A model generated the notes under the pieces. The model was not told where the DNA came from, ran no database searches, and saw nothing but the letters and a program-made list of their open reading frames with translations. Shown here piece after piece: positions 53,901-64,000 of a stretch of DNA of 64,000 nt. How positions within the stretch are numbered: the first letter of the stretch is position 1; each line of letters begins with the position of its first letter. Where the stretch lies: assembly GCA_039621445.1 (NCBI GenBank), contig CP154956.1, positions 84,750,474-84,814,473 of the forward strand, written 5' to 3'. The translations under genes were made by a program, and so were the position numbers. The DNA is from Euglena gracilis (lineage: Eukaryota; Euglenida; Euglenophyceae; Euglenales).

Positions 53901-54081
53901 CAACGTCACCAACAGCACGCACCACCGCCACCCCATTGGGGGCGTTTGGGTCATCGATTGCAATACCAGCAGAGTCACACCCCTCGTACTCCATGGCTTG
54001 CAAGCCATCAAGCAGGGACGCCAGAATGTGACGGCGTGTTTGTGGGACATTGTGTGTGATGTACGCAAAGATGCCGCACAT
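38901..54081 (-). CDS. Glutamine:fructose-6-phosphate amidotransferase (GFAT/GlmS) homologue, multi-exon, divergent
   Basis: GFAT makes glucosamine-6-phosphate from fructose-6-phosphate and glutamine, the first step towards UDP-GlcNAc. Exons read by eye, in transcript order: 54081-53892, 53570-53529, (one missing), 49582-49460, 48024-47836, 47145-47041, 45944-45795, 45295-45164, 43378-43270, 43062-42937, 42309-42146, 42068-41994, 41731-41661, 41532-41376, 40597-40424, 39910-39719, 39062-38901 (TAA). Phases agree at every joint except the gap, which needs an exon of length 2 modulo 3. Seen: MCGIFAY with the nucleophile Cys2, YEGCDSAG (usually YRGYDSAG), [76 protein letters not shown]. Odd: no TRWATHG exon found, the CGTS loop reads AGSA, SQSGET reads SHTGEN, and the tail ends DGLRHSDN instead of NLAKSVTVE. 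Sum is about 720 residues without the missing exon; full GFATs have about 610-700. Family is sure; full activity is not. Confidence 0.9.
39290..39570. repeat. Dispersed G/C-run hairpin module, copy 2
   Basis: Second copy of the 8610-8850 module (GTTTAAGACCG-G-run, TTTTCGGCGCCGAAAAAG, ATATACCCACC, inverted outer halves). It lies in the last GFAT intron. Confidence 0.65.
41533..41660 (-). mobile_element. 128-bp intron made of the GTGACTGG/CCAGTCAC dispersed repeat
   Basis: This GFAT intron consists of CCAGTCAC-type repeats also present at 5700-5760 and 6361-6440. The exon edges carry GAACGGGG (upstream) and GAATGGGG (downstream), a 7/8 direct repeat, with AAGCACCTATG and CATCGGTGGTT as 9/11 inverted repeats inside it. 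A GC donor (AA|GCACCT) and AG acceptor (CTGAG|TCATGG) keep the frame and add about 15 residues. Confidence 0.5.
43055..43280 (-). mobile_element. Short introner-like element forming the next-but-several GFAT intron
   Basis: The coding strand shows CAGGGATGCTT (43280-43270) at one end and AAGCAACCCTG (43065-43055) at the other, inverted repeats matching at 10 of 11. The GT donor (GCTT|GTGCTT) and AG acceptor (TTAAAG|CAACCC) fall inside or next to these repeats and splice in frame, leaving extra residues RDASTLLL inside the otherwise conserved ESLRN-TMRGR block. Flanking 8-mers do not match well, so the target duplication is either eroded or absent. Confidence 0.5.
48021..49462 (-). mobile_element. 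Introner-like DNA element forming a GFAT intron, with TIRs and 8-bp duplication
   Basis: On the coding strand the element begins CAGGCTTCTGCTT (49462-49450) and ends AAGCAAAAGCCTG (48033-48021), inverted repeats matching at 12 of 13 positions. It is flanked by perfect 8-bp direct repeats AGACGGAT (49470-49463 and 48020-48013). A GC donor (CAG|GCTTCT) and an AG acceptor (AAAAG|CCTG) both lie inside the inverted repeats. Splicing there leaves 3 + 4 + 8 = 15 nt, adding five in-frame codons so the protein reads SETDQPETD where GFATs have SETD. CAGG termini and 8-bp duplications recall the hAT superfamily; no transposase is present. Confidence 0.75.
49640..50235. repeat. GACAAAGCCGGTGA inverted repeat group
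   Basis: ACTCAGGACAAAGCCGGTGA and CACCGGCTTTGTCCTGAGT occur in both orientations at 50130-50215, with a diverged pair at 49680-49735, and CGCCCGAACCGGC repeats at 50040-50085. All lie in a GFAT intron. Confidence 0.65.
50455..52265. mobile_element. Large fold-back element with an internal tandem array
   Basis: Arms of about 350-400 bp (50455-50875 and 51870-52265) are inverted copies. Shared parts are AACGGCCAATTTGG, a C/G run, GTGGGCCGACCC-AGGGTCG repeats, TTTTTTGATGTTTTAGG and TATTTTAGC. Between them lies a tandem array (see next feature). No transposase frame was seen. Confidence 0.75.
50880..51860. repeat. Tandem array, unit about 55-110 bp, ten or more copies
   Basis: The core unit is CCCCCAAAACGACTTGGAAA, CACAAGGGATTTTGTTATTT, TGGGGCCCTCCAACAGTTGA, GC-ACAAAAGGGATTTG, with copies missing one half. 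The frames open through it encode the repeat only. Confidence 0.9.
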
Positions 54082-54095
54082 TTGAAACACGCCCT
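54082..54095 (-). promoter_or_regulatory. Acceptor-like CCTTTTTCAG just upstream of the GFAT ATG
   Basis: On the coding strand the start codon is preceded by CACCTTTTTCAG and a 12-nt leader GGCGTGTTTCAA. A pyrimidine tract plus AG this close to the ATG is what a spliced-leader trans-splice acceptor would look like in a dinoflagellate; a cis-spliced 5'UTR intron is the alternative. Confidence 0.4.
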
Positions 54096-54184
54096 GAAAA
54101 AGGTGAGGCAAACCACGATGGCTATAGATTGCCCTGCAGAAGTCTAAAAGTGAAGTAAAAAGATAAATGCTACTGCCGCAGACA

Positions 54185-57100
54185 ATAGGGGGGGTCGCTG
54201 AGCTCTTATCTCTTTAGAGTAAGAGCGAAGCTTACCACCCCGGCGACGGGGGGTCCGACCCCCCCCCCCATCCCCCCCCCCCGCCCCCCCCCCGCCCCCC
54301 CCTGGGTAGGTCCGGAAACCCCGGGATTATCGATGTGACTGGATTTCGTGGCCCCCAAAGTGAATCCCCCATAGGTTAGGGGACGATCCCTAGTATCTCC
54401 AGAGCCCTTAGGTTACCCGCAACTCCCCGCCAGTCCGAAGATACGGCCCGAGCAAAAAAGTTGTCTACCGTTTTTTTTTCCAGGAAAATTGCAGGGTCAT
54501 TTTGGGGTCAAAAAATCGAAAAATTCAAAATATCTCGAAAACGCTGCGGAGTTGCGAAAAAGTAAAGAGTACCTCATTCCACAACTTTGGGACGCCCGAT
54601 CGATCGGTATGCGCGGTTTGGGCCAACTCCTCGCCCAGCCCGAGATACGCCGTTTTGGGGTTTTGGGCCAGTTTGGCCAGTTTTGGCCATTTCAGGGCCT
54701 GTTCGGGGCCCGAAACCGTAAATTGGCCGTATCTCGGGCTAGACGGGGAGTTGGAACCCAAACCAGGGGGTCAAACATCAGGTTTAGGTTTTTTTTTTTT
54801 GGGGTTCCCGGGGCCTGGTTGTGCGATTTTGGGCCAGTTTTGGGTATTCGGGGACCCCAGCGTGCGCCGTGTGGGCGGCTGGGCGAGGGGGGGTCGGGTG
54901 GCAGGTCGGGACCCAAAATCTTGAAAAAATTTTTTTCGCTCAAAAACACTTTTTTTCACTTCAGAACATCAAAAAAAGTGTTTTTGAGCGAAAAAAATTT
55001 TCCCGACCCGGACCCCCCCCCATGCCCCCCATGGCTGTGGCCCGCCCCCCCCCCCTGGCCGGCCATTTTTGGGTCAAAAAGTCGAAAAAATTCGAAAATT
55101 TTTTTTGCCCAAAACCATGATTTTTGACCTCCCGCACCCGAAAAAAGCGTTTTCGAGCCAAAAATGAGCGTTTTTCGACCCGCCAGCGCCCCGTTTTGGG
55201 CCGCCAACCCATTGACTTTGGGTCAAAACCGGACGAAAAAAGATGAAAAAAAATTGAATTTTTTTTTTGCCCGAAACGATGTTTTTTGGCCTCCCGGACC
55301 CAGAAAAACTGTTTTCGAGCCAAAAATGAGCGTTTTTCGACCGCCAACGCCCCTTTTTGGGCCACCAACCCATTGACTTTGGGTCAAAACCGGGTCAAAA
55401 AAGTCGAAAAAAATCGAAAAAAATTTTTTGGCCCGAAACGATGTTTTTTGGCCTCCCGGACCCAGAAAAACTGTTTTTGAGCCAAAAATGAACGTTTATC
55501 GACCCGCCGGGCTGCCGGGCCGCCGGGCCGGGCCGGGCCGGGCCGGGCCGCTGGCAGGCTGGGCCGGGCCGGGGTGGTCTCCCAAAGAGCTCAGCTCTAC
55601 CTCACACCCTGGTCGCTGAGCTCTTATCTCTTTAGAGTAAGAGCGAAGCTTATCACCCCCTCTATCTCTTTAGAGTAAGAGCGAAGCTTACCCCACCCCA
55701 GCAGGCGACGGGGGGGGGGGTCCGACCCCCCCCGCGCCCCCCCCCCCCCGCCCCCCCCCCCTCTTATCTCTTTAGAGTGGGTAGGCAGGCATTTTATCAC
55801 CCCTTTTGGATTTCCGGGCCCCCAAATGAAGGAGCTAATAGGTTAGGAGAGGGTCCTACCCGCGGATTATCGATGTGATTGGATTTCCGGGCACCCAAAG
55901 TTAATAGCCTCGCCTATAGGTTAGGAGAGGAGTTTCTCGTTTCTTAACGAGCCTACATTTTGCCCCCCAACTCCCCGCCAGTCCGGAGATAGGCCCGAGA
56001 TATGGCACCGTTTTTTTTCCGGGGTGGCCGGCAAAAATGGGTCATTTTGGGGTCAAAAAATCGAAAAATTCAAATATCTCGAAAACGCTGCGGAGTTGAG
56101 AAAAAGTAAAGAGTACCTCATTCCACAACTTTGGGACCCTAACCGGTATGCGCTTTGGGCCAACTCCCGCCTAGCCCGAGATACGGCCGTTTTTTTGGGC
56201 CAGTTTTTTTCCATTCTTTGAAAAAAGGCCGTATTCGGGCTAAAAAATCAAAAAAAATCAATCATGAGAACCGTTTTGGGGTTCCCGAGTTTTGTTGTGT
56301 TTTGGGGCCAGTTTGGGTATCGACCTCGGGGTTGGCATTTTTGGGTCAACAATCGAAAAATTCGCTCAAAAATCAAAAATCAAAAAAAATTTTTTGAGAA
56401 AAAAAAAAAAGTGACCCAAGATGCGGTGGGCCCGCCCGGTTTTTTTCGCCTAGTTTGATAATCGTCTGTTTTGTTTTGCCATTTTTTTTTTCCAAAGGTT
56501 CAAAACCGTATCTCGGGCTAGAAAGAGTTGCAACCCAACCATTTTTTAGAGTTTTTTGGGGTTCCCCCGAGGTTGATGATTTTTTGGGTATTCGCCCCCT
56601 GGTTTGCAACTGTATGGGCGACACCCTTTTTTTTTCTTTTTTTTTTTCTACTTAAAAAAAAGTTTTTTGAGCGACGACCCGGACCCCCCCCCCCCCCGCC
56701 ATGCCCCCCCTGGCTGGGCCCGCCCCTGGCCGGTGGACTTAACCATTTTTGGGTCAAAAAGTCGAAAAAATTCGAAAAATTTTTTCTTGCCCAAAACCAT
56801 GTTTTTTTGCCCTCCCGGACCCTAAAAATGTATTTTTCGGCGGAAAATGACCGTTTTTTGATCCCCGGACCCCCGTTTTTGGCCCGAAACCAATGGATTT
56901 TGGGTCATTTTCGGGTAAAAAAGGTCGAAAAAAATCGAAAAAAATTGTTTGCCCAAAACGATGTTTTTGGACCTGCCGGACCTGGAAAAAATGTTTTTGA
57001 ACTGAAAACCAGCACCGGCCGGGCCAGGCCGCCAGGCCGCCGGGCTGCCGGGCTGCCGGGCCGCCGGCTGGGCCGGGCCGCCGGGCCGGGCCGGGCCGGG

Positions 57101-57231
57101 CCGCGCCGCTGGGCCGCGGGTAGGCCGGGCCGGGCCGGGGTGGTCTCCCAAAGAGCTCAGCTCTACGTCACACCCTGGTCGCTGAGCTCTTATCTCTTTA
57201 GAGTAAGAGCGAAGCTTATCACCCCCCCCCC

Positions 57232-57265
<34 letters not shown>

Positions 57266-60200
57266 TGAGTAGGCAATGGCACCCGCGGATTATCGATGTG
57301 ACCTGATTTCCGGACCCGAAAAGTTAATAGCCTATAGGTTAGAAGAGGGTCCCTAGTTTGTCTAGAGCCCGAACTTTGCCCCCAACTCCCCGCCAGTCCG
57401 GAGATATGGCCCGAGCAAAAAAGTTGTCTACCGCTTTTTTTTCCAAAGAAATTTTGTTGGACCGGCAAAAGGGGGTCATTTTTGGGGTCAAAAAATCGAA
57501 AAATTCAAAATATCTCGAAAACGCTGGGGAGTTGAGAAAAAGTAAAGAGTACCTCATTCCACAATTTTGGGACGCCCTATCCACCGGTATGCGCGGTTTG
57601 GGCCAACTCCCCGCCTGGGCTGAGATATGGCCGTTTTGTGGTTTCGCCAGGGGGGGGGACTCTGCCATTTGGAGCCCAAAACAGGCCAAAAAACCAGTTT
57701 TTTCAAAATATCTCCAAAACGGTGGGGAGTTGAAGAAAATGTCCGCAGACCTAATTTGAAGCCCTTGGAACGCCCCATCTACTGGTATTTTGATTTCCCC
57801 GCAACTCCCCGCCTGGCCCGAGATACGGCCGTTTTCGTCCCGGATGGCCGTTTTGTACACTTTTCCCTCTGTTCGACTTTTCGGGGGGTGGGGGGTCAAA
57901 AAATCGATGTTTTCAAAATTTCTCGAAAATGATGCAAAATCAAAGGAAATGTCCGGAGACCTAAATTGAAGCCCTTGGAACGCTCTATCTATTGGGATTT
58001 TGGTTTCCCTACAACTCCCCGCCTAGCCCAAGATACGGCCGTTTTTCAGCCAATTTAGGCCATTTCAGGGCATTTTGTACACTTTTTCCACTGTTCGACT
58101 TACCGTTTTCGCCTCCCGGACCCAGAAAAACTGTTTTTGAGCCGAAAATGAGGGTTTTTCGACCCGCCAGCGCCCCGTTTCGGGCCGCCAACCCATTGAC
58201 TTTGGGTCAAAACCGGGTCAAAAAAGTCGAAAAAAATCGAAAATTTTTTTTGCCCGAAACGATGTTTTTTGGTCTCCCAGACCCTGAAAACATGTTTTTT
58301 GAGCCGAAAATGAGCGTTTTTCGCAGGACGGGCCGGGGTGGTCCCCCAAAGAGCTCAGCTCTACGTCATACCCTGGTCGCTGAGCTCTTATCTCTTTAGA
58401 GTAAGAGCGAAGCTTACCACCCCGGCGACGGGGGGGTCGGACCCCCCCGCCCCCCCGCCCCCCCCCCCTGGGTAGGTCCGGGCACCCGAGGATTATCGAT
58501 GTGATTGGATTTCCGGACCCCCAAAGTGAATAGCCTATAGGTTAGGGGACGATCCCTAGTTTCTCCAGAGCCGTCGTGTTTCCCGCAACTCCCCGGGAGT
58601 CCGGAGATATGGCCCGAGCAAAAAAGTTGTCTACCGTTTTTTTTTTTCCGGGGAAATCGCAGGGTCATTTTGGGGTCAAAAAATCGAAAAAATTCGAAAT
58701 ATCTCGAAAACGCTGCGGAGTTGAGAAAAAATAAAGAGGACGTCCTTCCACAACTTTGGGACGCCCGTTCGACCGGTATGCGCGGTTTGGGCCAACTCCT
58801 CGCCTGGCCCGAGATACGGTCGTTTTGGGGGGTTTGGGCCAGTTTGGCCAGTTTTGGCCATTTCGGGGCCCGAAACCGTAAGTTGGCCGTATCTCGGGCT
58901 AGACGGGGAGTTGGGACCCAAACCAGGGGGTCAATCATGAGGTATAGGGGGGGGTCGCTGAGCTCTTATCTCTTTAGAGTAAGAGCGAAGCTTACCACTG
59001 GGGGCAACCCCCCCCCCCCCCCCCCTCCCCCCCCCCCCGGGGCCACCTCGGGAACCGGCGGATTATCACCATGATCCCGGCCCCGTTCCCGAAAATTTTT
59101 TTTTCAGTCGCGAGCGACTGGATTCCTAGTTTCCGAATCACCTGGGTTTGACCCCCAACTCCCCGCCAGGCCCGAGTTATTCATGCGCGAAGGGGTCCAA
59201 ACTGGGTAGGATTGGCCAACCCCCCTTTTTAAGCCCCCCCCCCTTTGGACTCTGCCATTTCGGCCAAAAAAATGTCAATTTTCAAAATATCTCCAAAATG
59301 AAGCCAAATCAAAGGAAATGTCCGGAGACCTAATTTGAAGCCCTTGGAACGCCCCATCTGCCGGTATTTTGATTTCCCCGCAACTCCCCGCCTGGCCCGA
59401 GATACGGCCGTTTTCGGCCCGGATGGCCGTTTTGTACACTTTTCCCTCTGTTCGACTTGGCCGTTTTCGGGGGGTGGGAGGGTCAAAAAATCGATGTTTT
59501 CAAAATTTCTCGAAAATGATGCAAAATCAAAGGAAATGTCCGGAGACCTAAATTGAAGCCCTTGGAACGCTCTATCTACTGGGATTTTGGTTTCCCCGCA
59601 GCTCACCGCCTAGCCCAAGATACGGCCGTTTTTCAGCCAATTAAGGCCATTTGTACACTTTTCCCTCTGTTCGACTTAGCCGTTTTGGGCCAAAAAAGTC
59701 GAAAAAAGTCGAAAAAAATCGAAAAAATTTTTTTGCCCGAAGCGATGTTTTTTGGCCTCCCGGACCCGGAAAAACTGTTTTTGAGCCGAAAATGAGCGTT
59801 TTTCGACCCGCCAGCGCCCCGTTTTGGGCCGCCGACCCATTGATTTTGGGTCAAAACCGGGTCAAAAAAGTCGAAAAAAATCGAAAAAAAATTTTTTGCC
59901 CGAAACGATGTTTTTTGGCCTCCCGGACCCGGAAAAACTGTTTTTGAGCCGAAAATGAGCGTTTTTCGACCCACCACCGCCCGCTTTCTGGCACAAAACC
60001 CATGGATTTCAGGCAAAAGAGCTCCATGGAGTGGGCCGGTATGTATGGAGGGGTCAATGAAGGGGTGGGTGCGCGCTTATTAAGAGCTCAGCACTATTCA
60101 AAACCTGGTTTTGACCGTTTTTTGGGGTTCCCGGGGTCTGTTGTGCGATTTTGGGCCAGTTTTGGGTATTCGGGGACCTCTGCGGGCGCTGTGAGGGCGG

Positions 60201-60870
60201 CTGGGCGAGGTGGGGGGGTTCGGGAGGCAGGTCGGGACCCAAAAATTTTGATTTTTTTTTTCGCTCAAAAACACTTTTTCACTTTGGAACATCAAAAAAA
60301 GTGTTTTTGAGCAAAAAATTTTTTTCTGACCGGACCCCCCCGCCCTGGCTGGGACCCGCCCCTGGCCGGTGGACTTAACCATTTTTTGGGTCAAAAAGTC
60401 GTCGGAAAAATTCGAAAATTTTTTTTTGCCCAAAACCATGTTTTTTGCCCTCCCGGACCCTAAAAATGTATTTTTCGGCCGAAAATGACCGTTTTTTGAT
60501 CCCCGGACCCCCATTTTTGGCCCGAAACCAATGTATTTTTGTCATTTTCGGGTAAAAAAGTCGAAAAAATTCGAAAAAATTTTTTTGCCCAAAACGACGT
60601 TTTTGGACCTCCCGGACCTGGAAAAAGTGTTTTTAAACCGAAAATCCGGGCCGCCGGGCCGGCCGGGCCGGGCCGCCAGACCGGGCCGCCGGGCCGCCGG
60701 ACCGGGCCCCCGGGCCGCTGGCCGGGCCGGGCCACCGGACCGCCGGCCGGGCCGGGCCGCCGGGCCGGGCCAGGCCGGGCCGCACCGCTGGGCCGCTGGC
60801 AGGCCGGGCCGGGCCGTGGTGGTCTCCCAAAGAGCTCAGCTCTACATCACACCCTGGTTCTGCTGAGGCG
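54185..60870 (+). repeat. Satellite-like tandem block, about five units of 0.6-1.9 kb
   Basis: Units start GTCGCTGAGCTCTTATCTC near 54194, 55611, 57176, 58374 and 58948 and end GAGCTCAGCTCTACGTCAC near 55590, 57155, 58355 and 60835. Inside each are C/G runs, TATAGGTTAG, CGAGATACGGCCGTTTT, a T/A-rich block with AAAAAGTCGAAAAAA, and CCGGGCCGGGCC repeats. The unit ends share GCTGAGCTCTT as a short inverted repeat. No coding capacity. It lies just upstream of the GFAT gene. Confidence 0.85.
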
Positions 60871-62454
60871 AAAGATGGGGGTCCTGTTCAGATGACAGAT
60901 GCCTAGAGTCAGTGGACCCAAGAACCAAAAACTCACACACATACTTGCGAACGGGCAACACAATCAATGTGCACAAAAAGAGGATTTTTTCAGAAACAAA
61001 ACACGAGGCTGAATGCCGAGGTGGTGGACTAGTCTATTGACTGTTCTTTCGAATCGGGACCCATAGGGATAAAAGGCAACCTGTGGCTGGGGGACCTCAA
61101 TGCAAAGCAAATCACTTCATCTGCAGCATCTCTTTATCGTCTCAACAGAATTTCAAGGGCTGGATTGAAATAGAGGTAGAGGACAAATCTATCTGAACTT
61201 CCATCCCTCGACCTCTATCCGGCCCTGAGAATTCCCCCCAGCCTGCGTCATTGAGCTAGTGTTGCTGATCATGCATTTCCTTTCTGATCTCAGGCCTTAG
61301 CGATATTGCAGTACACTGTGCACTGTTTATGCACCCTTGTTTTTTGCATCTATCAGCTATGTCAAAAATTGTGTCCCAGACACCAGTACGCCCAAAATGT
61401 GTCCGGGACACAATTCTTGAAATTGTGCTGTGCTTTCACCCCCGAACCGGTGTCTGTGGACACACTTGCCCTTTGCAGTTTTTTCTAAATGTTTGCCAGT
61501 CAAGTTACCACCGTTTGCACAAGCGCTCTCCCCCTCCCACACCGCACAAGCCCCACCACCCTCATTGACACCCCCTTATTGTCCCTGGCCCAGGCGCAAC
61601 TTAAGAAAATTTGACCCCCCCCCGGTCCAACCAGCCAGCAGTCTTTTTCCAGCCTGGGACCCCCATCAATGACTTTTATTATTTCCAGACGCCACTGGAT
61701 GGTAGCAGGTTTTTCGCTTTGGGGGGGGGGGGTGCAAAAATGGGGGGTCAAAAAATGGCTGAAATGGGTCAGATTTGGGCTGGCCGAGGCAAATTGGGGT
61801 CAGAAAATTGATTTTTTTTTGCACAATTGGAAGTTTTTTTGGGACATTTTTGCAGTCTCGACTTTTTGGGGTAGCCAATTTGACCCCAGGTCGGGTCCAG
61901 CTCCAGCACGGGACCCCAGGGGGGGGGGGGGGGCAGCCGCCCAAATTTTCCAGCCTCTGAGCTGGACACCTCCCGGGGGTCATTAAAAAATGCCCCGCAC
62001 AGGCCGGTGGAGGGCTTTTTTGGCTGGAAATTCCTTTGGTGCGGTCTCATTGTCATCCCCTTCAATGGTGCAGAAACAGTTTTTTCTCGGGGGGGGGGTT
62101 GATCTTTGGCAAAGCTAAATATATTTTTTTGAAAGATAGCATTGAATGTGACAAAAAAAAATGTGCAAAAAAAAAGAGATGGCAATGAGGTTATCCCCCC
62201 CAAACCAATTTGTATCCCTCATCATTCGCCATGTCAAATGTTCTGCCAACATCTCCTTGTGTTGCCTGGTACTGTGGACTTGCCTCACTTCACGACAAGA
62301 AGGCCTCAAGGACTTCACTGCACTGGCGGCCAACGCTAATGCAGTGCATTGTCACTGCACTGCCACCACCACTGCACTGCCATTTGTTGCAGTTTGTTCT
62401 CCACCCTGTTCTCCACCAACTTATTTGTTTGGGAGCCCATGTCCAGCCGTACAC
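60871..62454. other. Region between the satellite block and the acidic exon
   Basis: May hold further exons of the acidic-exon gene, but none was recognised. A CCGAACCGGTGTCTGTGGAC sequence at 61443-61462 matches the CCGAACC family near 50050 and 62895. Confidence 0.35.
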
Positions 62455-62672
62455 TCCAAGAACAGCAGGCACTGTTCCTCCATCGAGGTATCGTCCGGCT
62501 CCAGCCCATCCGCACTGGGGCTGGCTGGCTCGGCCTCAACCTCAATCGGCTCTGCACTGACCGAGACCTCCTCCGCATCGGCACCGGGTGAATCGATCAC
62601 AGCCTCTTCCTCGCCCTCGGGGCCACCGCACTGCGACATCCGCGCCAGGACCTCCTCCCCTTCGGATGACAT
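62455..62672 (-). CDS. Acidic exon of an unidentified gene upstream of the GFAT homologue
   Basis: From ATG at 62672 the frame reads MSSEGEEVLARMSQCGGPEG, a long Glu/Asp/Ala/Pro/Ser-rich stretch (EEEAVIDSPGADAEEVSVSA and on), then DDTSMEEQCLLFLE, with a possible donor GGA|GTGTAC at 62455-62454. The frame is open for 36 nt upstream of the ATG, so this may be an internal exon (a TTTCAG acceptor lies just above). Composition suggests a disordered acidic segment; no domain is recognisable. Confidence 0.42.
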
Positions 62673-62699
62673 GCATAAATTGTTTGTTTTGTTTTTCAT

Positions 62700-64000
62700 T
62701 TTTTTTGCTGAAATTTTGCAGGTACCTTACGATGATGGGTGTGGGATCGAGAGGCAAAAGGGAACATGCCCTCGTGGAAACACGCATTCCAACCCTGCAC
62801 GGCCACTTCCATGGCACTGCGTTGCACTAGGACCAATTGACTTTGCGATGGTCACTTCTTACTGAAACCGTGTATGGGGGTCTGGTTTCACATCCGAACC
62901 TGTGTCTGGGACACGGGTTTAGGACAAGAATTTCCAGTGCAGTTCAGTGCAGGTAGTACTTACTTTGAAGAGCCAACGGCCGAAGCCAGGTTGATATGAC
63001 AATGCAAGGCAGGCAACATGCAATTATGGCACTCACCTGTCGGGCATGGTGTGAAGCATTGTTGACAATTCACTATTGGGATGAAGGGAAATTTGGTCTC
63101 ATGGGGGAGCAGACGGCGTGACAGAAGCCGGGCCAGTTTGTTAAGCCAAGTTTGAGTGCAAATGCCTAAGTTGATGTGTCAGTTCCTAATGTTGAGTGGC
63201 AAATAGATGATTTGGTGGGCAAATTCCTAATTTGATTGGCTGCCCAATTTTGAGAGGAACTCTCATTTGGTCATGGCGGGGAGCTGGGGAAACTTGGCGC
63301 GCGGTTTGCCGAAGGCCCTTACCCCCCCCCCTCGTGCTGCAGCGCGTGGCAACCCATTTTCCGAATATTTTCGGCGTTTTGCGCCGAATTTTTTTTCGGT
63401 CTGAAAAGAGCTTTCGATTGAGGGGTTTGACATAGAGGGACACCATGCCCCCCCCATTACTGTTCTCCCCCCTTACTGTGCCCGTGGGGGGACGGGAACA
63501 GTAAAGTGTCGGGGCACTTTTTGTACAGGATTCTTGGGACAGAGAGAAAAAAGGGAATTTTTGGGTCGGGTTTAGGTGCTCTCAATCCCATCAAAAATGG
63601 ATGTTGTGGAGGTGCAATCTTCAAGGATGTGAACCAAAAAAGCTTCATTTTGGCATTTTAGGTGGTCTTTTGGGTTTATCTTGGTTGGTAAGTTCATGAC
63701 CCATGGGAACAGTAAGGGGGGGGGGCTCGTCCTCCCCCCTCACTGTCCCCCCCCCTCACTGTTCCCATGGACCCAAAAGGGGGCCACAGGACGGGAACAG
63801 TAAGGGGGGGGCTTGGTAGTAGAGGTGACCTCTACCTCTACCTCTACCATAAGTCACTGATAATCCCCCCCCTATTTTAGGCCCGGCCAGGGGGGGATTT
63901 TCGACCAATTCGCCATTTCCCTAGGATTTCTCATGCCCGTGAGTGCGGCTTCGCCGCAGGTGAGCGACGCTGTTCTTCAAATGGCTTTTGCTTTGCAGCC
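62700..64000. other. Right-edge non-coding sequence with short inverted repeats
   Basis: Contains GGGAACAGTAAGGGGGG and CCCCCCTCACTGTTCCC pairs (63455-63505, 63700-63815), a CTACCTCTACCTCTACC microsatellite at 63830, and the 63110-63265 relative of the 36942-37585 element. No exon was recognised. Confidence 0.45.

Noticed and set aside
54489-60866. Many 80-250 codon frames in the satellite block
   Set aside because: Frames shift between units and carry only Lys/Phe-rich or Arg/Gly/Pro-rich repeat translation; no conserved domain.

Overview
The window reads as nuclear DNA of a protist with a large, repeat-filled genome, most likely a dinoflagellate. Every gene I can support lies on the minus strand. 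Coding exons are short and GC-rich. About five of some 25 reconstructable introns fit GC-AG better than GT-AG. Two genes have a pyrimidine-AG acceptor just upstream of the ATG, as expected for spliced-leader trans-splicing. Several introns look like inserted elements. Unidirectional genes, GC donors and transposon-like introns together point to dinoflagellates; that assignment is inference. No bacterial operon, rRNA, tRNA or CRISPR array was seen.

Layout by falling coordinate, which is the direction of transcription: (1) 62672-62455, an acidic first-exon candidate of an unidentified gene. (2) 60870-54185, a satellite-like block of tandem 0.6-1.9 kb units. (3) 54081-38901, a glutamine:fructose-6-phosphate amidotransferase (GFAT/GlmS) homologue in at least 16 exons; the exon that should carry the TRWATHG motif was not found and the C-terminal NLAKSVTVE tail is replaced. 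(4) 34056-19745, a 378-residue F-box/WD40 protein in nine exons whose phases all agree; its last intron holds a large palindrome array and an inverted copy of the satellite. (5) About 19150-9327, a coiled-coil gene rich in Glu, Gln, Ala and Arg, loosely like flagellar TPH-type proteins, with repeated exon modules and CA/GT microsatellites at its intron ends. (6) 3223-3109, a first-exon candidate of a gene running off the left edge.

The rest is non-coding: fold-back elements, palindrome arrays (TTGGGCCGCGG type, GAGGAGGCTCTAGAGCC type, TTGCGCTTAAGCGCAA type), TTAGGG-like interstitial repeats, microsatellites and many G or C runs. The main discovery candidate is the set of GFAT introns that look like DNA transposons. 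One has a perfect 8-bp target-site duplication, 12/13-bp terminal inverted repeats, and splice sites placed so that a 15-nt in-frame remnant stays in the mRNA.
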